DNA of 64,000 bases, taken from contig NZ_CP116339.1 of assembly GCF_028198165.1 (NCBI RefSeq), forward strand, positions 1,929,001-1,993,000, read 5' to 3'. Every line of letters starts with the position of its first letter. The stretch's first letter is position 1. Below the pieces are notes generated by a model. The model saw nothing but the letters and a program-made list of their open reading frames with translations. It was not told where the DNA came from and did no database searches. Made by a program: the position numbers and the translations under genes. This DNA is from Pseudoxanthomonas sp. JBR18. Its GTDB lineage: Bacteria > Pseudomonadota > Gammaproteobacteria > Xanthomonadales > Xanthomonadaceae. Shown here piece after piece: positions 23,250-31,491 of the stretch.

Positions 23250-24224
23250 CTAGGCTGCCGCGTGCTTCTGCACCCGCTGCGCCCCCGGTGTGGGCACCGC
23301 CTCGTCGACCAGCGAGCTCAGGTGGGTGGCCAACCACTGCGCGGCCGGACCCAGCCGGGCGTCGCGGCGGTACGCCACCGACATGGGCAGGGTGCGGTGC
23401 GGATCCCAGTAGGGCGAGGGCAGCTGGACCAGGCGGCCGGCGGTCAGGTCGTCGCGGACCATGTGCTCGGGCATGCCGCCCCAGCCCAGTCCGGCCAGCA
23501 GCATCGAGTGCTTGGCGCCCAGGTCGTTGAGGCGCCAAGTCTGGCTGGAGAACACGCCGCGGTCCGGCTGCGACAGGCGGGTGGCACGGTCGGTGAGCAC
23601 CAGCTGCACATGGTCGCGCAGGTCCTCGGTGAGCAGTTCGCCCTCGTGCCGGGCCAGCGGGTGATGCGGCGCGGCGACCGGGACCATGGTGATGAAGGCC
23701 GCCGGGCGCAGTTCCAGCTCAGGCGCCTGGGTCGCCACCGGATTGACCAGGCCCAGGAGGGAGTGGCCGTCCAGCACCTGCTCGACTGCCGCGCCCATAT
23801 TGCCCACCAGTACGCGCGGCGAGACCGCCGGCCAGCGGTCGCGGAAGTCCAGCAGCGCCCGCAGCAGCAGGCACATGGGGTACATCGCATCGACGGTGAT
23901 GCAGACCTCGGCCTCCACGCCGGCTGACAGCCCACGCGAGAGGGCGTGAAAGGCGCTGACCTCGCCGACGATGCGCCGCGCCCGTGGCAATAGGGCCTGA
24001 CCGGCCTCGGTCAGGCGCGGACGATAGCCGGCGCGGTCGAACAGGACCAGCCCGACTTGTTCCTCCAGGCGCTGGACGGCATAGCTGATCAGCGACTGGG
24101 TGCGCCCGAGGGCGCGGGCGGCGGCGGAGAAGCTGCCGTGCTCGGCCGCCGCCATGAACACCTGCAGTTGGTCGATGGACAAGGTTTCTATATCAAGATC
24201 CTTGCTGGACATGATCGAATCCAT
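23250..24224 (-). CDS. LysR-family transcriptional regulator
   Basis: 324 residues from the ATG at 24224 (an ATG four codons on is possible). Winged helix-turn-helix at residues 16-75 (LQVFMAAAEHGSFSAAARAL; LISYAVQRLEEQVG; GYRPRLTEAGQALLP), then the periplasmic-binding-like effector domain. It is divergent from the azoreductase gene with 65 bp between, the usual arrangement in which a LysR protein controls its neighbour, so azoR and possibly the GST behind it are likely targets. The inducer may be a quinone or other electrophile, by analogy. Confidence 0.9.
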   Translation of the reverse strand: MDSIMSSKDLDIETLSIDQLQVFMAAAEHGSFSAAARALGRTQSLISYAVQRLEEQVGLVLFDRAGYRPRLTEAGQALLPRARRIVGEVSAFHALSRGLSAGVEAEVCITVDAMYPMCLLLRALLDFRDRWPAVSPRVLVGNMGAAVEQVLDGHSLLGLVNPVATQAPELELRPAAFITMVPVAAPHHPLARHEGELLTEDLRDHVQLVLTDRATRLSQPDRGVFSSQTWRLNDLGAKHSMLLAGLGWGGMPEHMVRDDLTAGRLVQLPSPYWDPHRTLPMSVAYRRDARLGPAAQWLATHLSSLVDEAVPTPGAQRVQKHAAA

Positions 24225-24289
24225 CCTGGTTTTTTGAGTGGAGATGGGCGCGTACGTTACGCCATCCCTTCCCGGAACAGGCCTGCGCC

Positions 24290-24895
24290 ATGACCCAGAT
24301 CCTCGTCCTCCACAACAGCCTCAACCCGTCGGCCTCGGCCTCGCGCGCGATGACCGAGGCCTATCTGCAACGCGTCCGTGCAAGCGAACCCGATGTGCGC
24401 ATCATCGAACACGATCTGGCCGCCCGGCCGCTGCCGCACCTGCCGCCGGAGATCCTGCCGTCCCTGTTCGGCCAGGTGCCCCAGCCTGGCCCGGAAGCCG
24501 AGGTGGCCGCGCGCTCGGACGCCCTGATCGGCGAGCTGGAGCAGTCCGATGTGATCGTGATCGGGGCGCCGCTCTATAACTTCACCATCCCCTCCACGCT
24601 CAAGGCCTGGCTGGACCACGTGATCCGCGGCGGGCGCACCTTCTCCTACACCGAGGCCGGCCCGCAGGGCCTGCTGCCACCGGGCAAGCGTGTGCTGGTA
24701 TTCACCGCAAGCGGCGGCGTCTACAGCGAGGGCCCGGGCGCGGCACTGGACCACCTGGTGCCCTACCTGAAATCGGTGCTGGGGCTGATCGGCCTGAGCG
24801 ACATTCAGGTGGTGCGCGCCGAGGGCATGAAGCTGCCCGACGGCCCGGCTCGCCGGGAGGCGGCCATTGCCGATGCGGCGGCCCTGGCGGACTGA
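24290..24895 (+). CDS. azoR: FMN-dependent NADH-azoreductase / quinone reductase
   Basis: 201 residues of flavodoxin-like fold. The FMN phosphate loop is NSLNPSASASRAMT near the start, and the second flavin contact is GAPLYNFTIPSTLKAWLDHV, a hallmark of AzoR proteins, followed by FTASGGVYSEGPG. AzoR reduces quinones and azo compounds by two electrons in the cytoplasm and protects against thiol and quinone stress. Divergent from the LysR gene, which probably controls it. Confidence 0.92.
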   Translation: MTQILVLHNSLNPSASASRAMTEAYLQRVRASEPDVRIIEHDLAARPLPHLPPEILPSLFGQVPQPGPEAEVAARSDALIGELEQSDVIVIGAPLYNFTIPSTLKAWLDHVIRGGRTFSYTEAGPQGLLPPGKRVLVFTASGGVYSEGPGAALDHLVPYLKSVLGLIGLSDIQVVRAEGMKLPDGPARREAAIADAAALAD

Positions 24896-25027
24896 CGGTT
24901 CGTCCCCACGTTCGTCCCTCCGATCCCACGGCTGGTCCCAGGCCGCCGTGGGGTGGTCCCTTGTGGGTGGCCGGCGCCCGGTCGCGTCCTCAGACTCCGC
25001 TGCCAACGACAGGATGGGGAGCGGGAC

Positions 25028-27115
25028 ATGCGGCGATGGCAGGCGGGACTGGCGGGGGTGCTGCTGGCGGTTGGGGCGGCCAGCGGCCAAGCGGCCGAGG
25101 GCGACTGGGCGCACTACGGCGGTGCGCCGGGCGGCGGTCAGTTCTCGCCGCTGACCCAGGTCACGCCCGCAAACGTGCGGCGGCTGAAGGTCGCCTGGTC
25201 GTTCCACACCGGCGAGAAAGGTGCCGGGCTTCGCGATCCGGAGCGGATGCGGTTCGAGGCCAACCCGCTGGTCGTCGACGGGGTCATGTACCTGACCACC
25301 GGCACCGACATCGTGTTCGCGCTGGATGCGGCCACCGGCGCCAGACACTGGTCGTTCGATCCGCAGATCGCCCGCGACAAGCATTACAGCGACCCGGCCT
25401 CGCGCGGGGTGACCTACTGGCGCGATCCCCAGGCGGGCGCCGGCACGGCCTGCGCGGCGCGGATCGTGTTCGGCACCCTGGATGCGCGGCTGATCGCGCT
25501 GGATGCGGCCAATGGCCAGCCATGCGCCGGCTTCGGCAGGGGTGGAAGCGTCGATCTGCATGCGGGCATCGCCAGGATCGATCAGCCCGACCGTCCATGG
25601 CGCAATTACGCGGTGACCTCGCCGCCGGTGATCAGCGGCGACGTGCTGATCAGCGGCAGTTCGATCGGCGACAACCGCGCGCACACCCAGGAGCAGGGCG
25701 TGGTGCGTGGTTTCGACGTGCGTACCGGCGCCGAACTGTGGCGTTGGGACCCGGTGCCGCGTCGCGCCGACGATCGGCGCGCCGCCGGCTGGCAGGCCGA
25801 CCAGGCCCACACGGTCGGTTCGGCCAACGCCTGGCCGCCGCTATCGGTCGATGTGGCTTTGGGACTGGTCTACGTGCCGACCGGCTCGGCCAGCCCGGAC
25901 TACTACGGCGGTGAGCGTCTGGGCGACAACCGCGACGCCAACTCGCTGGTCGCGTTGGATGCGAAGAGCGGCCGCCGAGTGTGGGCGCAGCAGCTGGTCC
26001 ACCACGACTTGTGGGACTACGACCTGGCCTCGCAGCCGGCGTTGGCCACCGTTCAGACCGCACAGGGCCCGCGCGCGGCGGTGCTGCAGGCGACCAAGAC
26101 CGGCTTCCTGTTCGCCTTCGACCGGCGCACGGGGGAACCCGTGTTCCCGATCAGCGAGGTGCCGGTGCAGGCCTCGGATGCCCCGGGCGAACAGGTCTCG
26201 CCGACCCAGCCGATGCCCGAGCCGGCATTGCGCCTGGCGCGCCACGCGCCGGTGACCGCGGACGACGCCTGGGGCCCGACGCCATCGGAGAAGGCGGCCT
26301 GCGCCAAGCGCATCGGCGGCCTGCGCTCGGAGGGCATCTTCACTCCGCCCAGCGTGCGCGGGACCATCGCCTCGCCCGGCTGGGGCGGTGGCGTGAACTG
26401 GGGCGGTATTGCGGTCGATCAGGCGCGACAGCTGGCGATCGTGCCGGTGCTGGACCTGCCGATGCAGGTGGCGTTGATTCCGCGCGCGGACTACGACGCC
26501 CTGACGTCGGAAGAGGCCCGCACGCGTTTCCCGGGACAGGAGTTCACCGGTATGGACGGCACACCGTACGCGATGCGCCGTGGAACGCTGCTCTCGCCCA
26601 ACAGCACGCCGTGCGTCGCTCCGCCATGGGGGCGCCTGGTGGCGGTGGACCTGCGTACGCGCACCGTCGCCTGGGAGCGTCCGCTGGGCACGCTGGAAGA
26701 CGTGCTGCCGTGGCTGCCGCTGGAGGTGGGCATGCCGCTGCTCGGTGGCGCGGTGAGTACGCAAAGCGGGCTGACCTTGATCGCCGCGACCGCCGATTCC
26801 CGCCTGCGCGCGATCGACACGGTGACCGGCAAGACCCTGTGGAGCAGCAAGCTGCCCGCCGGTGGCCAGGCCACCCCATCGGTCTATGCGGTGAATGGCA
26901 AGGAATACATCGCCATCGCCGCCGGGGGGCGCGAAGGCATGGGCCGGCTGGACGATGCGTTGGTCGTGTACACGCTGGATGGCACCGGCAAGGCGCTGGT
27001 GTTCCAGCATGGGATTGCGGTGCGCATGACGGTACTGGCGCTGTTGGCCATCGCGATCCTGGCGTTGCCGATGCTCTGGTGGCGCAGGCGGCGACGCGCG
27101 AAGGCACGCGCCTGA
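25028..27115 (+). CDS. PQQ-dependent dehydrogenase with C-terminal membrane anchor (glucose dehydrogenase-like)
   Basis: 695 residues from the ATG at 25028. A signal peptide (LAGVLLAVGAASGQAAEG) leads to an eight-bladed propeller of quinoprotein repeats: DWAHYGGAPGGGQFSPL, LVHHDLWDYDLASQPAL, WGGGVNWGGIAVD, LIAATADSRLRAIDTVTGK and KLPAGGQATPSVYAVNGKEY. These match the periplasmic half of membrane glucose dehydrogenase. Unlike Gcd, which has five N-terminal helices, this protein has none there but ends in one hydrophobic helix (VLALLAIAILALPMLWW) and a basic tail. It would oxidise a sugar or polyol in the periplasm. How electrons reach ubiquinone without the Gcd membrane domain is unclear. Confidence 0.87.
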   Translation: MRRWQAGLAGVLLAVGAASGQAAEGDWAHYGGAPGGGQFSPLTQVTPANVRRLKVAWSFHTGEKGAGLRDPERMRFEANPLVVDGVMYLTTGTDIVFALDAATGARHWSFDPQIARDKHYSDPASRGVTYWRDPQAGAGTACAARIVFGTLDARLIALDAANGQPCAGFGRGGSVDLHAGIARIDQPDRPWRNYAVTSPPVISGDVLISGSSIGDNRAHTQEQGVVRGFDVRTGAELWRWDPVPRRADDRRAAGWQADQAHTVGSANAWPPLSVDVALGLVYVPTGSASPDYYGGERLGDNRDANSLVALDAKSGRRVWAQQLVHHDLWDYDLASQPALATVQTAQGPRAAVLQATKTGFLFAFDRRTGEPVFPISEVPVQASDAPGEQVSPTQPMPEPALRLARHAPVTADDAWGPTPSEKAACAKRIGGLRSEGIFTPPSVRGTIASPGWGGGVNWGGIAVDQARQLAIVPVLDLPMQVALIPRADYDALTSEEARTRFPGQEFTGMDGTPYAMRRGTLLSPNSTPCVAPPWGRLVAVDLRTRTVAWERPLGTLEDVLPWLPLEVGMPLLGGAVSTQSGLTLIAATADSRLRAIDTVTGKTLWSSKLPAGGQATPSVYAVNGKEYIAIAAGGREGMGRLDDALVVYTLDGTGKALVFQHGIAVRMTVLALLAIAILALPMLWWRRRRRAKARA

Positions 27116-27140
27116 CCCGCGCCCGGGCCTGCCCGATGTT

Positions 27141-27348
27141 GTAGCGCCGAGCTTGCTCGGCTGCGCTCCGGCCGGGTCGTCATGTAGAGCCGAGCTCGCT
27201 CGGCTGCTCTCCGGCCAGGTTGTCGGGAAAGGCCCCAGCCGAGCAAGCTCGGCTCTACAGGGGGGGCGTGGGGAAAGGCCCAGCCGAGCAAGCTCGGCCC
27301 GACGATCAGGTCGCGGGGAAGGCTCCCGCCGAGCAAGCTCGGCGCTAC
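27141..27348. repeat. Cluster of five GTAG...GCCGAGCAAGCTCGGC palindromes
   Basis: Palindrome cores lie at 27146-27161, 27189-27204, 27238-27253, 27283-27298 and 27328-27343. Two begin with GTAGNG on the left and two end with CTAC on the right, so the units face both ways. They resemble the GTAG-flanked palindromes known in great number from Stenotrophomonas. The spacing is irregular and the intervening DNA is similar but not identical (GGGAAAGGC recurs). Each core can form a hairpin. The cluster separates the PQQ dehydrogenase from the NYN gene. Confidence 0.9.
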
Positions 27349-27419
27349 AGGACGTGGCCCCGCCGACAGCCGCGTGCAGGGCATCGCAGTACGATGGGCT
27401 TCGTACTTCAGGAGCCCCC

Positions 27420-28241
27420 ATGAGATCCAAGCCGCACATCAAGCCCGACATCGACGACGAACAGCAGCGCCTGGCGGTGTTGATCGATGCGGACAACGCG
27501 CAACCGTCGGTGATCGAGGGCTTGCTCGCCGAGGTGGCCAAGTACGGGGTGGCCAGCGTCAAACGCATCTATGGCGATTTCACCAGCACGCGCATGACCC
27601 AGTGGAAGCAGGCGCTGCTCAAGCACTCCATCGCGCCGGTGCAGCAGTTCGCCTACACCAGCGGCAAGAACGCCACCGACAGCTCGATGATCATCGATGC
27701 GATGGACCTGCTGTACACGCATCGCTTCGATGGCTTCTGCCTGGTGTCCAGCGACAGTGACTTCACCCGTCTGGCCCAGCGCCTGCGCGAGGAGGGTCTG
27801 GCCGTCTACGGCTTTGGTGAGCGCAAGACGCCCGATGCCTTCGTCCAGGCCTGCGACAAGTTCATCTACAACGACGTGCTGCGCGCCGAGCCAACCGCGG
27901 CGACCACCGAGACGCCCAAGGCCACCGCCCCGCGCAAACGAGCGAGCAAGAAGGCGGCCAACGCGCCGGCGCCCGAGCCGGTCGCGCCCAAGGGCAACAC
28001 CCCGCCGCTGTCGCTGCTGCGCCAGGCCATCGAAGAGGCCTCCGACGAAGAAGGCTGGGCGCCGCTGGGCCCGGTGGGCAGTTATCTCAACAAGATCCGG
28101 CCGGACTTCGACCCGCGCCTGTATGGACACCGCAAGCTCAGCGAACTGTTCCGCAGCCAGCCGCGCCATTTCAACGTGCAGGAGCGCCCGGCCAGCGGTG
28201 GCGGTAGCGGCACGCGCGTGTTCGTGCGCATCGCCGGCTGA
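27420..28241 (+). CDS. NYN domain nuclease-like protein with OST-HTH/LOTUS domain
   Basis: 273 residues from the ATG at 27420, behind AGGAG. The first 140 residues are a NYN (PIN-like, LabA/DUF88) domain with its acidic residues: LAVLIDADNAQPS, TDSSMIIDAMDLLYT and FCLVSSDSDFTRLAQRLRE. A basic Ala/Lys/Pro linker (about 165-190) leads to a C-terminal OST-HTH domain (LSLLRQAIEEASDEEGWAPL; YLNKIRPDFDPRLYGHRKLS). The acidic set is intact, so RNase activity is likely, with the OST-HTH domain guiding RNA binding. Targets are unknown. The thioredoxin-like gene follows after 22 bp. Confidence 0.88.
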   Translation: MRSKPHIKPDIDDEQQRLAVLIDADNAQPSVIEGLLAEVAKYGVASVKRIYGDFTSTRMTQWKQALLKHSIAPVQQFAYTSGKNATDSSMIIDAMDLLYTHRFDGFCLVSSDSDFTRLAQRLREEGLAVYGFGERKTPDAFVQACDKFIYNDVLRAEPTAATTETPKATAPRKRASKKAANAPAPEPVAPKGNTPPLSLLRQAIEEASDEEGWAPLGPVGSYLNKIRPDFDPRLYGHRKLSELFRSQPRHFNVQERPASGGGSGTRVFVRIAG

Positions 28242-28263
28242 GCCACGCAGGAGGATTTGCACC

Positions 28264-28599
28264 ATGCCGTTCACCGCCCGCCACGCCGCGCCCGACCAGG
28301 CGCCCACGCGTGAAGAGATCGACGCCATGCCCGGCCTGGTCGCGCTGGAGTTCGGCACCAACTGGTGCCCACACTGCATCGCCGCGCAACAGCTGTTCCA
28401 GCGAGCCCTGGATGCCCGCGAGGACATCACCCACCTGAAGGTCGAGGACGGACGCGGCCGCCCGCTGGGGCGCAGCTACCGGGTCAAGCTGTGGCCGACC
28501 CTGGTCCTGCTGCGCGATGGCCAGGAGGTCGCGCGGTTGATCCGTCCGCGCACCGACGACGAACTGGCGCGCGCGCTGGCCCTGCTCGACGCGGCGTAG
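28264..28599 (+). CDS. Thioredoxin-like protein with CPHC active site
   Basis: 111 residues from the ATG at 28264, GGAGG 8 nt before it. The active-site motif is FGTNWCPHC (CPHC instead of the CGPC of thioredoxin; CPHC is the DsbA-type pair, which favours oxidation), and the cis-Pro lies in LWPTLVLLRDGQEV. There is no signal peptide, so the protein is cytoplasmic. Probably a thiol-disulfide exchange or thioredoxin-like chaperone protein. Co-transcribed with the NYN gene. Confidence 0.87.
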   Translation: MPFTARHAAPDQAPTREEIDAMPGLVALEFGTNWCPHCIAAQQLFQRALDAREDITHLKVEDGRGRPLGRSYRVKLWPTLVLLRDGQEVARLIRPRTDDELARALALLDAA

Positions 28600-28732
28600 C
28601 CCGCGCGACCGCGCACCCGGTCGAAGCGTGCGGAGCGCGGCGAGGGCGCGGTTGCAGTGCTGAGCCGCACCGGTATGCCAGCGAACAGGTGTCGTCATCA
28701 CCCGAGCCAGGTGCTGGCACGGATCGGCGCGG

Positions 28733-30016
28733 TCAGCGTGCGGCAGCGCGCCGCGCGGCCAGCGCCTTGAAGAAGGCCACGTACTGTGTGTGCCCGCCGG
28801 GGAACACCACGTCCAGCCGCAGCGGATCCTGCGCATCGGTGATGCCTTCGGCGGCGGGAAACGGATCCACCGCCGTGTCCTGGACCGCGCGCTGCAGGTG
28901 CGCGGCATCCAGGGCCGGGCGCCAGACCTGGCCGCCGCTGCTGTCGACGAACACCACCGTGCTCGGCGTGTCCAGCGCCTGGCCAAGCTGCTGCACCAGG
29001 GTCAGGAAGCCACGATCGCTGCCGCCGCGCAGCCACACGTTCTGCCCTTCATGCTGGCGCCCCACGCTGGTGACGGTATCGCCCACGCCCACCAGGTGCG
29101 GCATCAGCGCCGGATCGAAGTGCGCGCGCGCCAAGGCGAGCAGCGCGTCGTGATCGCGCGGCGCCTCGCGTGCGTTGAAGCCCTCGCCCAGCGGCCATTG
29201 CCCGGTGCGTCGGTGGAAGTAGTGGTTGAGGATGACCAGCACGCCGACTTCCTTCACCGCACCGGTCAGCATGAACTGGAAATCGGTGGTGCCGGCGCTG
29301 TCGCCTTCGGCCGGCTTGAGCACTTCGTCGCCGTGTGCGTCGCGGCCCAGGTTGGGCGCGTAGTGGACGAAGAACGCCTGGTCCAACCCTTCGCGCGCGG
29401 CCTCTTGCAGCAGGGCGCGCATGAAGCCGGCCACATCGTCCTGCAGCTGCGCGTACAGGCCTGGGCGGTCGGCCAGATGGTGGTGCAGGACGTTGAGATT
29501 GAGCGTGGGCGAGGCGGGGTTGTCCAGCACCGCCGCGCCGCTGAGGGTGGCGAGGACGTGCGGCTCCAGGTGGAACGGCGCGCCCGCCAGGTGCGCGGCC
29601 AGGAAACGGCGCGCACGCACCGGCACCTCGCGCAGGAACGCCAGTTCCGCCTCGCTCACGCCCGGATGGCTGACCGTGCCGTACCGGTCCTGCAACTGCA
29701 CGCCGCCTGCGGCCAGGCCGGGCAGATAACCGCCGTGCGTGCGCGGATGCGCCGCATCGCCGAAAGCCTGTTCGACCAGCGCATTCACGCCGCGAGGGCC
29801 GATGTGCTCGCCATTGGTGAGCACGTAGAAGGCGCCATCGAGCTGGCGCGCGGCCTGCAGATAGTCGCGCTCCAGGCGGCGAGTGAGGGGATCGTGGACC
29901 AGGTCCATGCACACGCCATCCAGGTCCTGGATGACCAGGAGGTCGCGCGCGCGGGCCAGGGTGTCGAGCAGGGCGGCGTGGTCCTGCGAAAAGCCGCGTG
30001 AGGCAGAAGACGTCAT
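28733..30016 (-). CDS. Glucosylglycerol-phosphate phosphatase (StpA/Salt_tol_Pase family)
   Basis: 427 residues from the ATG at 30016. The sequence matches the cyanobacterial salt-tolerance phosphatase StpA along its length: FSQDHAALLDTLARARDLLV, IQDLDGVCMDLVHDPLTRRL, FYVLTNGEHIGPRGVNALVE, FFVHYAPNLGRD, GTTDFQFMLTGAVKE and VVFPGGHTQYVAFFKALA. StpA removes phosphate from glucosylglycerol phosphate to give the compatible solute glucosylglycerol. The HAD-like DLDG nucleophile motif is intact. The synthase partner (ggpS) is not in the window, so it must lie elsewhere, or the substrate differs. The gene stands alone between unrelated neighbours. Confidence 0.87.
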   Translation of the reverse strand: MTSSASRGFSQDHAALLDTLARARDLLVIQDLDGVCMDLVHDPLTRRLERDYLQAARQLDGAFYVLTNGEHIGPRGVNALVEQAFGDAAHPRTHGGYLPGLAAGGVQLQDRYGTVSHPGVSEAELAFLREVPVRARRFLAAHLAGAPFHLEPHVLATLSGAAVLDNPASPTLNLNVLHHHLADRPGLYAQLQDDVAGFMRALLQEAAREGLDQAFFVHYAPNLGRDAHGDEVLKPAEGDSAGTTDFQFMLTGAVKEVGVLVILNHYFHRRTGQWPLGEGFNAREAPRDHDALLALARAHFDPALMPHLVGVGDTVTSVGRQHEGQNVWLRGGSDRGFLTLVQQLGQALDTPSTVVFVDSSGGQVWRPALDAAHLQRAVQDTAVDPFPAAEGITDAQDPLRLDVVFPGGHTQYVAFFKALAARRAAAR

Positions 30017-30345
30017 GCGCACAGGGTAACCCTCGGCCCGTGCACGCCCTGCGTTGCCTGAGCGCTCAGGTGCGCAGGGCAACCGCGTCGATGCGGCGCT
30101 GCGGCCAGGCCAGCGGTTCGGGCAGCAGGTGTGGGGCATCCCGACCCAGACGTTCGTGGCAAGTTGGTTTGGAGTGGTCCTGCCGTGGGGCGCGGCCGTT
30201 TTGGGCAGGCGTCGCGGGGCACGCTGGACACATGCGGCCTTGCGTCGAGGAGTCGTTCGAGAGGTATGGCGATGCACGTCATGCGCCCGTTGCAACACCG
30301 GGCTGCCTCATGCCCTGGTCGCAGTTCCACGGCACTGTGCCGATA
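30017..30345. other. Intergenic region, nothing recognised
   Basis: 329 bp between two minus-strand genes. Open frames here read as arginine- and alanine-rich shadows with no family resemblance. It should contain the promoter of the phosphatase gene; no clear -35/-10 pair was recognised. Confidence 0.4.
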
Positions 30346-30726
30346 TCAGGCGGCGGTCGACTCGCTGGCACGGTAGGCGGCGCGCGCGGCGCGGATGGTG
30401 TCGTGGTGGGCAGCGGCCCATTGCACCAGTGCCTCGATCTGCGGCACGAAACTGCGGCCCAGCGGCGTCAGCGCGTACTCCACCGCCGGCGGCTTGCTGG
30501 GGAACACGGTCCGAGTAACCAGCCCGTCTTCTTCCAGCGTGCGCAGGGTCTTGGCCAGCATCCGCTTGGACACGTCGTCGACCTGCCGCTGCAGGGCCGA
30601 AAAACGCAGCGGCGCGTCCTTCAGCGCCTGCAGCACCAGCGTGCTCCAGCGATCGCCGAGGCGGTCGAGCACGTCGCGCACCGGGCATTGCGCGGCGTAG
30701 GGGGCGGGGGATCGGTGCAGGCTCAT
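30346..30726 (-). CDS. HxlR-family (MarR-like winged helix) regulator
   Basis: 126 residues. [20 protein letters not shown] with a Cys near the N-terminus, then [20 protein letters not shown] and [20 protein letters not shown], are diagnostic of HxlR/YtcD-type regulators, many of which sense oxidants or aldehydes through that cysteine (here in AAQCPV). It is divergent from the NAD(P)H-binding gene at 30855, a very common pairing in which the HxlR protein controls its neighbour. Confidence 0.9.
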   Translation of the reverse strand: MSLHRSPAPYAAQCPVRDVLDRLGDRWSTLVLQALKDAPLRFSALQRQVDDVSKRMLAKTLRTLEEDGLVTRTVFPSKPPAVEYALTPLGRSFVPQIEALVQWAAAHHDTIRAARAAYRASESTAA

Positions 30727-30854
30727 CGGGGGCTCCGGGCTGGGGAGGTAACACGCAGGTCACCTGGACACGCGCGGCTCCCTTCTTGGCAGGGCGCATC
30801 CGGTTCCCCATGATGCCATGGTTCCTTTTCGTAACCACCATAGGAGTTCTCACC

Positions 30855-31469
30855 ATGGCATCCATCGCCCTCATCGGCGGCACCGGCAATGTCGGCCGCC
30901 GTCTTCTTGCCGAGGCCCTGCGCCGCGGCCACACCGTCACCGTCGTCGCCCGCACCCCGGTGACCGATCTGGGCGAAGGCGTGGCCTTCGTCCAAGGCGA
31001 CATCAGCGCCGACCCGGCCGCACTGGGCGCCAAATTGACCGGCCATGATGTGCTGATCAGCGCGGCACGCTTTGCTACGGTCGATGCCGATCACGTGCTG
31101 GCCGCCGTGCGCGCGGCGAAGATCCCGCGTCTGGCAGTGGTCGGCGGCGCTGGCTCGCTGGAGGTCGCCCCCGGGGTGCGCCTGATCGATGCGCCGGAGT
31201 TCCCGGAAGCGTACAAGTCCGAAGCCGTGCCGGGCGCGGCCTTCCTGGACCAGTTGCGCGGGGTGAGCGACGTGCAGTGGACCTTCCTGTCGCCGGCGGC
31301 CTTCTTCAGCCCCGGCGAGCGCACCGGCCAGTTCCGCCTGGGCGGCGATGCCTTCCTCACCGACGCGGCGGGCAAGAGCGCGATCTCCTACGAGGATTTC
31401 GCCGTGGCCCTGCTGGACGAGGTCGAAAACCCCGCCCATACCGGCCGGCGTTTCAGCGTCGTCTACTGA
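30855..31469 (+). CDS. NAD(P)H-binding NmrA-like/atypical SDR protein
   Basis: 204 residues from the ATG at 30855, behind AGGAG at 30843. Rossmann nucleotide loop IGGTGNVGRRL at residues 6-16, then VTVVARTP for phosphate recognition, VVGGAGSLEV, and FLSPAAFFSPGERTGQFRLG. Members of this family bind NAD(P)H and act as reductases or redox sensors, often under an HxlR regulator as here. Substrate unknown. Confidence 0.88.
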   Translation: MASIALIGGTGNVGRRLLAEALRRGHTVTVVARTPVTDLGEGVAFVQGDISADPAALGAKLTGHDVLISAARFATVDADHVLAAVRAAKIPRLAVVGGAGSLEVAPGVRLIDAPEFPEAYKSEAVPGAAFLDQLRGVSDVQWTFLSPAAFFSPGERTGQFRLGGDAFLTDAAGKSAISYEDFAVALLDEVENPAHTGRRFSVVY

Positions 31470-31491
31470 GCCTGCGCCGCGGCCCGCCGTC

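Noticed and set aside
27141..27348. Five short repeats at 39-49 bp spacing that look at first like a CRISPR array
   Set aside because: The repeats are 16-bp palindromes in both orientations with variable centres and related, not unique, spacers; no cas gene lies near. They fit REP-type palindromes.
27388..27407. Inverted repeat AGTACGA-N6-TCGTACT just before the NYN gene
   Set aside because: It is a clean 7-bp repeat, but no regulator or consensus is known to me and no second copy was noticed; kept as a note only.
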